Below are positions 15,194-21,303 of a stretch of 21,303 bases of DNA, piece by piece. A program made the translations under genes and the position numbers. Within the stretch, counting starts at the first letter, position 1. Every line of letters starts with the position of its first letter. This stretch comes from JAIBBG01 sp043748015 (GTDB taxonomy: Bacteria > Bacteroidota > Bacteroidia > Flavobacteriales_D > Sanyastnellaceae), in contig JAYTOA010000171.1 in NCBI GenBank assembly GCA_043748015.1, positions 1-21,303 of the forward strand, in the 5' to 3' direction. Below the pieces are notes generated by a model. It was given only the letters and a program-made list of their open reading frames with translations. It was not told the DNA's origin and ran no database searches.

Positions 15194-15201
15194 TATCTTT
15201 G
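15194..15201 (+). promoter_or_regulatory. Candidate -7 box of the higBA operon (TATCTTTG)
   Basis: TATCTTTG is an exact TAnnTTTG match, 25 bases before the toxin ATG. A TTTC at 15171-15174 is 19 bases upstream, where a -33 TTTG would sit. A second exact match, TATATTTG, lies in the palindrome loop at 15175-15182. Confidence 0.5.
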
Positions 15202-15226
15202 TTTCTTTGTGGCTTTATCAGAATGA

Positions 15227-15566
15227 ATGAGATATTTTGAAACCATCTTTCTTGAAGAAGTCGAAAAAATCATTTCAGAACTTGACAGAAAAACCATCAA
15301 GAAAGTACTTTATAATATTGATTTAGCCGAACAAACTAATGACCCTAAACTTTTCAAGAAATTACAGAACGACATCTGGGAGTTTAGAACACAGAGCGCC
15401 GGTTTGCAAATACGCCTTCTTGCATTCTGGGACAAAGGAGAAAGTAAAAAAACATTGGTGGTGACTACATGGCTTCATCAAGAAAACTGACAAAATCAAG
15501 CCCAATGACTTCGCGCGCGCCACTAGCATCAGAAAAAGCTATTTGGAGAACAAAATAAAAAAATAA
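15227..15566 (+). pseudogene. higB: HigB/RelE-type toxin gene disrupted by a one-base insertion
   Basis: The first 80 codons encode a RelE/HigB-family mRNA interferase (phage Gp49-like branch) with the core IWEFRTQSAGLQIRLLAF. At 15464-15470 the sequence GTG-ACT-A-CAT has one extra base. The current frame ends at TGA 15488-15490 with the foreign tail TWLHQEN (87 residues). In the next frame, from CAT at 15468, the expected family C-terminus continues as HGFIKKTDKIKPNDFARA up to a TAA at 15564-15566, four bases before the antitoxin ATG. Repairing the base gives a normal 112-residue toxin. The HGFIKKT segment, conserved in the family and thought to be part of the active site, is lost, so the toxin is probably inactive. 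The change is not in a homopolymer, and the second frame has a stop at 15462, so the shift point is narrowly defined. Confidence 0.88.
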
Positions 15567-15570
15567 GACT

Positions 15571-15897
15571 ATGGCAAAAAAGAAAATTATAGCCTATTCG
15601 CTCGATGAGATGAAAAACAAGCATGTCGGAAAAACGGGCACCAAGGAAAGAGATGACTATGAATATGCACTCAGTATGGATGTGTTGGGTAAAATGATCA
15701 AAGGCGTACGTCAAGAGCGAAATTTGACTCAAGAAGAACTTGGCAAATTAATCGGAGTGCAGAAAGCTCAAATTTCAAAATTAGAGAGCAGTGCCAATAG
15801 CGCAACCATTGATACCATCCTTAAAGTTTTCAGAGCACTCAAAGCTGAAATAAACTTCAACGTCAAGCTTGAAGAACACTTTGTGAAATCTATCTAA
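15571..15897 (+). CDS. higA: HigA-type antitoxin, XRE family transcriptional regulator
   Basis: The 108-residue protein carries a helix-turn-helix of the XRE/Cro family at about residues 38-93 (MIKGVRQERNLTQEELGKLI, then VQKAQISKLESSANSATIDT). The N-terminal 35 residues, rich in Lys and Asp, are typical of the HigA-like antitoxins paired with Gp49-type toxins. It follows the toxin gene by four bases once the toxin frameshift is corrected, so both come from one operon in the toxin-first order of higBA. It probably binds its own promoter; candidate operators lie at 15151-15188. With the toxin disrupted, the antitoxin may persist as an orphan regulator. Confidence 0.92.
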   Translation: MAKKKIIAYSLDEMKNKHVGKTGTKERDDYEYALSMDVLGKMIKGVRQERNLTQEELGKLIGVQKAQISKLESSANSATIDTILKVFRALKAEINFNVKLEEHFVKSI

Positions 15898-15939
15898 CTC
15901 GCCTTTATGCAGCTTAAGAAATGCTTTTTTATTATTTGA

Positions 15940-17625
15940 CTATTTCTTCCACCCCTCCGCCATCTTCACTGCTTCATATAAATTCACTACACCACCTGTG
16001 ACAGAAAAGTCTTTGAATTTGATGTCTTTCGATTTGAATTCGCGCGGAGGTGGAGAGTTCTCTTCGTTCTTCTTTTTACCTATGAAAATCTTCATGAAGA
16101 ATTTACCCATCTTATTTCGTTCGACATAAGTCGTGGTAACTGCCTTTGGATAGCGTATGGCACTCTTCATCAGTATCTCTTTTACATCACTTGCGGTAAG
16201 ATTCGGAAAGTAACTCATCAGTGTAGCTGCAACACCTGACGTAACAGGAGCAGCCATACTTGTTCCACTATTGTCTTTGTATTTGTCGTCGTTCACAGTG
16301 CTGTAAATATCAACTCCCGGCGCAAAAACATCTACCGATTTTTTACCATAGTTGGAAAAATCTGCCACAAGATTGTCGACGCTCATATTGCTTGCTCCGA
16401 TCTCCATCCATGTTGAACAATAGCCGCCATCGATGTACTTGTCCGTAGGAAAATTGTATTCCTTGTCAATATTCTTTGCGTCGTTTCCTGCCGCGTGAAT
16501 AATCAATACTCCTTTACTCTCAGCATATTTTACTGCTGCATCCACAGCAGCTTTTTGTGGTGAATAGCTCTTGCCAAAACTCATATTGATGATGCGCGCG
16601 CCGTTATCCACTGCATATCTAATTGCGTTAGCGATGTCCTTGTCGCGCTCGTCACCATTTGGAACAGCACGGATAATCATCAGTTGAACATTATCCGCAA
16701 CTCCGTTCATTCCAAATTCATTGCGCACAGCACCAACGATTCCTCCAACATGCGTTCCGTGTTCGCTCTCCGGACCATCGATGTGGTTGTTGCCGTAATA
16801 TCTCTCGTCTACATTATTGTAGTTGTCGCCAACCATATATCGCGGGTCAAAATCAAGGTTCAATTGAAATTTGGCCAAAGCTTCGAAGTGTTCTTTTCCT
16901 TGGGAAATTTCTGCCATCAAATCTTCCTGCATTCCAAGTGCTACTAATCCTTGTGCCGCAGTGGTGAATTCATCTTTGGCTTCTATCGCCATTACTTCCT
17001 CCAAGGTATAATCCTCTTTACCAAGCATGGTTGCAATGCTCTGTTTCGCATTGGAGTAGAACATTTCAATCATCACATAATTCATGAGATTCTCATCTGC
17101 TTCTTTGATACGACGATCATATTCCTTCTTTAAATGAAGGTAACGCTCATAGTCCTTCTTGTCCTCTGTCTTCACATTCTTGGCATCGACAACAGCGCCG
17201 AATCTGTTCTTCAACTCACGATAGACACGGGTAAACTCAAGGTTGTCTATAGATACATCACCACCGATACCACCGATGAAACTCCAACCATGTATGTCAT
17301 CTACATAACCGTTCTCGTCTTCGTCGATTCCATTGTCAGCAATCTCTCCTTTATTCGTCCAGATATTGGCTTTCAGATCAGGGTGAAAAGATTCAGTTCC
17401 GCTGTCGATTATGGCCACCACTACCGGCGTCGATTTTTTGCCGGCAAGCAATTCTTTGTAGGCTCTATCTGCACCAACACCGGGGATACCATCGACTGAA
17501 TTGTCCAACATATGCCATGCATTGAAACCATTGCCATCACTGGTAAGCAATTGATCCGAAGCCTGTGTAAAGCTCGTGAGATTGAACATCAAAACCAGCG
17601 TCACGATACCAAAAATCCTTTTCAT
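15940..17625 (-). CDS. Subtilisin-like serine protease (peptidase family S8), exported
   Basis: The 561-residue protein starts at the ATG at 17625, giving the signal peptide MKRIFGIVTLVLMFNLTSFT; a start 57 bases upstream would place an unneeded 19-residue extension before it. The S8 triad is complete: Asp74 in VVAIIDSGTESFHPDL, His289 in ESEHGTHVGG and Ser456 in NSGTSMAAPV, with oxyanion Asn381 in IHAAGN. Asp and His are 215 residues apart, far more than the 30-40 of classical subtilisins; the insert, about residues 125-265, is rich in Lys, Glu and Asp and probably helical. No T9SS tail, lipobox or C-terminal membrane helix is visible, so a soluble periplasmic enzyme is the simplest reading. 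The gene is convergent with higA, 42 bases apart. Confidence 0.93.
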   Translation of the reverse strand: MKRIFGIVTLVLMFNLTSFTQASDQLLTSDGNGFNAWHMLDNSVDGIPGVGADRAYKELLAGKKSTPVVVAIIDSGTESFHPDLKANIWTNKGEIADNGIDEDENGYVDDIHGWSFIGGIGGDVSIDNLEFTRVYRELKNRFGAVVDAKNVKTEDKKDYERYLHLKKEYDRRIKEADENLMNYVMIEMFYSNAKQSIATMLGKEDYTLEEVMAIEAKDEFTTAAQGLVALGMQEDLMAEISQGKEHFEALAKFQLNLDFDPRYMVGDNYNNVDERYYGNNHIDGPESEHGTHVGGIVGAVRNEFGMNGVADNVQLMIIRAVPNGDERDKDIANAIRYAVDNGARIINMSFGKSYSPQKAAVDAAVKYAESKGVLIIHAAGNDAKNIDKEYNFPTDKYIDGGYCSTWMEIGASNMSVDNLVADFSNYGKKSVDVFAPGVDIYSTVNDDKYKDNSGTSMAAPVTSGVAATLMSYFPNLTASDVKEILMKSAIRYPKAVTTTYVERNKMGKFFMKIFIGKKKNEENSPPPREFKSKDIKFKDFSVTGGVVNLYEAVKMAEGWKK

Positions 17626-17834
17626 TCTTTCTAAATTGTCCGCGAAGAAAGGAAGGAATAAAAGAATATTGTGGCCACTCATGTAATAAATGCGAAACTC
17701 ATGCTACGGGTTCACGGTTTTTGCCTCGTTCCAAATCACTTTGCTTGCGAAACAATTGAAGGTTGAAAATTGAAAATTCATGGAAGAGGGCGCTTTGATA
17801 TTGATGCCTTAGTACACATTTTATTGTGAAATGA

Positions 17835-17865
17835 TTTGAAATTGCCCCTTCCCTTCTCAACTTAG
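17835..17865 (+). promoter_or_regulatory. Candidate promoter of the 3-hydroxyacyl-CoA dehydrogenase gene
   Basis: TTTG (17835-17838) is followed after 19 bases by CAACTTAG (17858-17865), which matches TAnnTTTG at six positions. Transcription would begin near 17870, which favours the ATG at 17886 over the GTG at 17865. Confidence 0.35.
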
Positions 17866-17885
17866 TGGCGGATAAAAAACACGAT

Positions 17886-19019
17886 ATGAAAATCTCAATT
17901 ATAGGTTCGGGTGCGATGGGAAGCGGCATTGCGCAAGTGGTGGCACAGGCCGGACACCAGGTACTGCTGAATGATACGCGTCCTGAAGCGTTGGAAAAAT
18001 CCAAAGCCGGCATGCAAGCCACTTTTGCCAAGCTTGTCGAGAAGGGAAAATTCACAGAGGATCAAGCCGCGGACATGATGTCGCGCATCTCTTATGATAT
18101 CCGTTTCAAATCCATGAGCGATAGCGATCTGGTGATTGAAGCTATTGTGGAAAATCTCGACGTGAAGAAGAAAGTTTTCGCGGATATTGAATCGGTGGTG
18201 AGTGCACAATGTGTGATCGCCAGCAATACTTCTTCGCTCTCCATCACCGCCATTGCTGCAGCTTGTAAGAAGCCGGCACGAGTGGTTGGCATTCACTTTT
18301 TCAACCCTGCTCCCATAATGCCTTTGGTGGAAATTATTCCTGCCTTGCAAACCGATTTGCAAATCGCACAACAAGTGAAAGAGTGGGCAACTGAATGGAA
18401 AAAAATTCCGGTGATCTGTAAGGACACACCCGGCTTTGTTGTCAATAGAGTTGCTCGTCCATTTTATGGTGAAGCACTGCGCATCTATGAAGAAGGCTTT
18501 GCAGATTTTTCTACCATCGATCAAAGCATGCGCGACCTCGGTTTCAAAATGGGTCCGTTCGAATTGATGGACCTCATAGGAAACGATGTCAATTACGCCG
18601 TGACGGAAAGCGTGTTTGCTTCCTTCTATTTCGATCAACGTTATCGCCCAAGTTTTGTGCAGAAGAAGTTGAATGAAGCGGGATGGCTTGGCAGAAAATC
18701 AGGCAAAGGTTATTATGACTATTCAGCGGAGGCCTTCACCATAGCACCTTCGGAGAATATTCATCTCCGACAGGAAATTGGTTTGCGTATTCTCGTCATG
18801 TTGATCAACGAAGCTTACGATACTGCCTATTATAATATTGCTTCGCAAGACGACATCGATCTTGCCATGACCAGCGGCGTGAATTATCCGAAAGGATTGA
18901 TCGCGTGGGGCAAAGAAATCGGACTGAAGAAATGTGTGCAATCACTTGATGATCTTTATTCACACTACCGTGAAGACCGGTACAGATGCAGCCCGCTATT
19001 GCGTAAGTTATCTAACTAA
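17886..19019 (+). CDS. 3-hydroxyacyl-CoA dehydrogenase (PaaH/FadB2-like)
   Basis: The enzyme oxidises 3-hydroxyacyl-CoA to 3-ketoacyl-CoA with NAD in fatty-acid beta-oxidation or related CoA pathways. The Rossmann motif GSGAMGSG is at residues 7-14 and the NAD-selective acid is Asp30. Catalytic residues fit the family numbering: Ser116, His137 in GIHFFNPAPIMPLVE, Glu149 and Asn187 in GFVVNR. The first C-terminal helical domain covers about 184-280 and a second copy about 290-377, as in PaaH-type proteins. The ATG at 17886 is chosen because MKISIIGSGAMG begins right at the first beta strand; a GTG at 17865 would add seven residues. There is no hydratase domain, so it is monofunctional. The next gene is 62 bases downstream. 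Confidence 0.93.
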   Translation: MKISIIGSGAMGSGIAQVVAQAGHQVLLNDTRPEALEKSKAGMQATFAKLVEKGKFTEDQAADMMSRISYDIRFKSMSDSDLVIEAIVENLDVKKKVFADIESVVSAQCVIASNTSSLSITAIAAACKKPARVVGIHFFNPAPIMPLVEIIPALQTDLQIAQQVKEWATEWKKIPVICKDTPGFVVNRVARPFYGEALRIYEEGFADFSTIDQSMRDLGFKMGPFELMDLIGNDVNYAVTESVFASFYFDQRYRPSFVQKKLNEAGWLGRKSGKGYYDYSAEAFTIAPSENIHLRQEIGLRILVMLINEAYDTAYYNIASQDDIDLAMTSGVNYPKGLIAWGKEIGLKKCVQSLDDLYSHYREDRYRCSPLLRKLSN

Positions 19020-19081
19020 TTTATCATTTTCGTTTTGCAGTGGCACCATGCTATTCTTGCAAATTGAACAGCACAAAGTGA

Positions 19082-20221
19082 ATGGGTAAAAAAGTAATTG
19101 TACTTGGAGCCGGTCTTGTTGGATCTGCCATAGCCAGAGATATGAAACCGTTGTATGATGTCACTTCTGCTGACATCAATGAAGGTGCGTTGCAACGCAT
19201 GACGAATGAGGGTATCGCGACAAAGAAACTCGATATGACAAGTCAGGACGCTTTGCGTAAAGCCATCATTGGGTTTGATCTTGTTGTGGGCGCTGTTCCG
19301 GGTTTTATGGGTTACAGCACTGTTGAACAAGTGATCAACACCGGAAAGAACATGGTCGACATTTCCTTCTTTCCTGAAGATGCTTTTCGTCTGGATGAAT
19401 TGGCGAAGAAGAACAACGTGACTGTTGTAACGGATTGTGGTGTCGCTCCCGGCATGGGAAATATTATACTTGGCTACCACGACTCGCAGATGAAGGTGAC
19501 GAGCTATGAATGTCTTGTTGGCGGTCTTCCCGTCCTTCGTGAATGGCCATGGGAATACAAAGCAGTCTTCTCTCCTATTGATGTCATTGAAGAATATATC
19601 CGTCCTGCGCGTTATGTTCAAAATGGCCAGGTGGTGATTCGCGAAGCTTTGAGCGAAGCGGAATTGATCGCTTTCCCCGGCTTCGGCACACTGGAAAGTT
19701 GGAACAGCGATGGATTGCGCTCACTCATTCAAACCATGCCGCACATTCCCGACATGCTGGAGAAAACATTGCGCTATCCGGGTTGCATTGAATACCTCAA
19801 AGTGCTTCGTGCCGCAGGTTTTTTCTCCTATGATGAAATCGATGTGAAAGGAAAAAAAATCAGACCGGTTGATTTAACCTCAGCTTTGCTTTTTCCTGCC
19901 TGGAAATTGAAACCGGGTGAAGAAGATTTTACGATTATGCGCATCATCATTCATGGTGAGTTGGATGGCAACAAGAAAAAGTTCACTTATTTTCTCTTGG
20001 ATAGATACGACCGCAAAAGCGAAACCATCTCCATGGCGCGCACCACCGGATATACCTGCAGTGCGGTGGCTGACCTCGTGCTCAAAGGTCACTTTAAAAG
20101 AAAGGGCATTTGTCCTCCTGAATATGTTGGAAGAGAAAAAGGTTGCTATGATAAAGTGATCCGCTACTTGCGCAACAGAAATGTGGAGTATCAAATTATC
20201 GAAGAAAATATTATCGCATGA
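19082..20221 (+). CDS. Saccharopine dehydrogenase family protein, lysine 6-dehydrogenase-like
   Basis: The 379-residue protein has an N-terminal Rossmann domain with GAGLVGSA at residues 9-16 and the C-terminal saccharopine dehydrogenase-like domain starting near residue 120 (VTVVTDCGVAPGMGN). The single-chain size and the DCGVAPGMGNI motif match the group that includes L-lysine 6-dehydrogenase, which deaminates lysine to allysine with NAD. A role in lysine breakdown is therefore likely; a saccharopine-forming or -cleaving role is the alternative. Its neighbour upstream, a hydroxyacyl-CoA dehydrogenase, could act later in amino-acid or acyl-CoA breakdown, but that link is inference. The stop codon overlaps the start of the next gene (ATGA), so the two are translationally coupled. 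Confidence 0.88.
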   Translation: MGKKVIVLGAGLVGSAIARDMKPLYDVTSADINEGALQRMTNEGIATKKLDMTSQDALRKAIIGFDLVVGAVPGFMGYSTVEQVINTGKNMVDISFFPEDAFRLDELAKKNNVTVVTDCGVAPGMGNIILGYHDSQMKVTSYECLVGGLPVLREWPWEYKAVFSPIDVIEEYIRPARYVQNGQVVIREALSEAELIAFPGFGTLESWNSDGLRSLIQTMPHIPDMLEKTLRYPGCIEYLKVLRAAGFFSYDEIDVKGKKIRPVDLTSALLFPAWKLKPGEEDFTIMRIIIHGELDGNKKKFTYFLLDRYDRKSETISMARTTGYTCSAVADLVLKGHFKRKGICPPEYVGREKGCYDKVIRYLRNRNVEYQIIEENIIA

Positions 20222-20925
20222 CATCAAAAGAAATCGTCGCACAGCTCAGCAAAATGGGAAGCGCGACCATCAAGAATGTTTTCATGAAACATGGTGCGCC
20301 CGAGCCGCTGTACGGTGTGAAAGTCGGCGATCTCAAAACAATCGAAAAAAAAGTAAAGCGCAATCATGAATTGGCTCTCGAACTTTTTGATACCGGCAAT
20401 TCTGATGCGATGTATCTCGCAGGTTTGATCTCAGAGCCAAAGAAAATGACCAAGAAACAATTGGAAGACTGGGCAGAAAAGGCGACGTGGTATATGCTCA
20501 GTGAATTTGCGGTAGCATGGTCGGCGGCGGAAAGTCCTTTCGCACTGGAGCTTGCTCAGAAATGGATCAAGTCGAAAAAAGAGATGATTGCTTGCACCGG
20601 ATGGGCCACCTACAGCAACTACATTGCTCTCACTCCTGATGCTGACCTCGACAAAAAAGAATTAGAAAGTTTACTCTATTCGATTGGCAAAGACATTCAT
20701 AAAGCTCCCAACCGCGTGCGACATTGTATGAATAATTTCGTTATTAGCGTTGGAGGTTATGTTTCTTCTCTTACTGATCACGCCAAAAAAACAGCGAAGT
20801 CGTACGGTGTCGTTACCGTTGATATGGGTGACACAGCCTGCAAAGTACCCGAAGCAATCAGTTATATGGACAAAATGATTGCCCGCGGATCACACACCAA
20901 AAAGAAGAAAACAGTTAAGTGCTAA
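20218..20925 (+). CDS. DNA alkylation repair family protein (AlkD-like HEAT repeats), divergent branch
   Basis: The 235-residue protein matches the DNA alkylation repair family, built of HEAT-like helical repeats that grip DNA and, in AlkD, excise N3- and N7-alkylpurines. Visible family segments are HGAPEPLYGVKVGDLK near the N-terminus, WAEKATWYMLSEFAVAW at residues 85-101, and NNFVISVGGYV near 172-182, followed by VDMGDTACKVPEA. The catalytic Asp of AlkD, in a Trp-x3-Asp context, is not apparent: W129 is followed by A-T-Y-S. The branch may bind DNA without classical glycosylase chemistry. Its start codon overlaps the stop of the lysine dehydrogenase-like gene. The C-terminal tail is very Lys-rich. 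Confidence 0.85.
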   Translation: MTSKEIVAQLSKMGSATIKNVFMKHGAPEPLYGVKVGDLKTIEKKVKRNHELALELFDTGNSDAMYLAGLISEPKKMTKKQLEDWAEKATWYMLSEFAVAWSAAESPFALELAQKWIKSKKEMIACTGWATYSNYIALTPDADLDKKELESLLYSIGKDIHKAPNRVRHCMNNFVISVGGYVSSLTDHAKKTAKSYGVVTVDMGDTACKVPEAISYMDKMIARGSHTKKKKTVKC

Positions 20926-20959
20926 TTCGCATCTACAAATTCAAAACACCAATACACAA

Positions 20960-21303
20960 ATGATTCAACGCAAACAAACCGTTTACCTATTTCTTTCAGT
21001 GCTTCTATTTGCAGCAACCTACTATTTTCCATTTGGTATGTTACAGACGTATGAACTTTTTGCATACCACACTAGAGATGCACAAGGCGGCATGCTGGAT
21101 GATGTTCAAAATTACTCCTTCGCTGTACCTATGTCTATCGCTGCGACCATTACGCTATTGTCCATTTTCATGTATAACAATCGACAGCGTCAAATGGCGG
21201 TGATCCGCTTGACATTTATTCTATATGCTATATCATTTGTTTTGATGACGTTATACTTTATGAATGCATCCAAAATCCTCGGAGATGGATTCCGCCCGGG
21301 TAT
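20960..21303 (+). CDS. DUF4293 family membrane protein, 3' end outside window
   Basis: An open frame begins at an ATG at 20960 and runs off the right edge, giving 114 residues without a stop. The opening MIQRKQTVYLFLSVLLFAAT and the three hydrophobic segments at about residues 9-28, 52-68 and 79-99 match the DUF4293 family, a group of small four-helix membrane proteins of about 140 residues found in Bacteroidota. The expected fourth membrane segment would lie just beyond the window. Function is unknown. It follows the alkylation repair gene by 34 bases in the same direction and may be co-transcribed. Confidence 0.85.
   Translation, partial: MIQRKQTVYLFLSVLLFAATYYFPFGMLQTYELFAYHTRDAQGGMLDDVQNYSFAVPMSIAATITLLSIFMYNNRQRQMAVIRLTFILYAISFVLMTLYFMNASKILGDGFRPG

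Noticed and set aside
15441..15452. Homopolymer indel in the seven-A run as cause of the toxin frameshift
   Set aside because: Shifting the frame at the A run would meet the TGA at 15462-15464, so the extra base must lie between that stop and the CAT at 15468.
17895..18638. Minus-strand frame of 247 codons
   Set aside because: It is fully antisense to the well-supported 3-hydroxyacyl-CoA dehydrogenase gene, and its composition (many His, Arg and Cys) is that of a shadow frame.
19016..19621. Minus-strand frame of 201 codons
   Set aside because: It is antisense to the saccharopine/lysine dehydrogenase-like gene, whose motifs and coupling are clear.

Overview
The window reads as chromosomal DNA of a member of the Bacteroidota. 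The support is the two Bacteroidota-type secretion tails (a gliding-motility/CHU_C type B domain and a type A Por-sorting domain of the type IX secretion system, T9SS), the long three-domain form of IspG, a DUF4293 membrane protein, a four-helix-bundle (S23/IVP) protein gene, REP-like hairpin clusters with the core CAACCCC..GGGGTTG, promoter-like TAnnTTTG boxes and the near absence of Shine-Dalgarno sequences. No rRNA, tRNA, CRISPR array, prophage or complete insertion sequence was seen.

Layout. 1-912: the 3' end of a coiled-coil gene and a small four-helix-bundle gene enclosed by AT-rich heptamer arrays in inverted orientation. 905-4535 (minus strand): ispG (isoprenoid synthesis), superoxide dismutase with a strong terminator, and pssA (phosphatidylserine synthesis). 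4656-8132 (minus): a 1158-residue secreted, multi-domain surface protein with a T9SS type B tail. 8133-8661: a gene-free stretch carrying a REP-like hairpin cluster nested in inverted repeats. 8662-10095 (minus): a secreted PQQ-dependent sugar dehydrogenase-like protein with a T9SS type A tail, divergent from mazG (plus). 11093-14515 (minus): a glutathione peroxidase, a small P-loop kinase and a hotdog acyl-CoA thioesterase in one unit, then prfC (release factor 3). 14669-15897 (plus): a low-molecular-weight tyrosine phosphatase and a HigBA-type toxin-antitoxin pair whose toxin gene is broken by one extra base. 15940-17625 (minus): an exported subtilisin-like protease. 17886-21303 (plus): 3-hydroxyacyl-CoA dehydrogenase, a saccharopine/lysine dehydrogenase-like protein translationally coupled to a divergent DNA-alkylation-repair (HEAT-like) protein, and a DUF4293 membrane protein cut by the window edge.

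Most genes are housekeeping or metabolic and stand in short unlinked units. The accessory content is the two T9SS cargo proteins, the toxin-antitoxin remnant and the four-helix-bundle cassette. The most interesting sequence structure lies between genes: several unrelated short tandem repeats (7, 7 and 8 bases per unit) occur as facing inverted pairs around short spacers, and the pair around the four-helix-bundle gene supplies the stop codons of three neighbouring genes. I found no convincing evidence for a wholly new multi-gene system. The heptamer-array cassettes and the frameshifted toxin are the observations I would check first.
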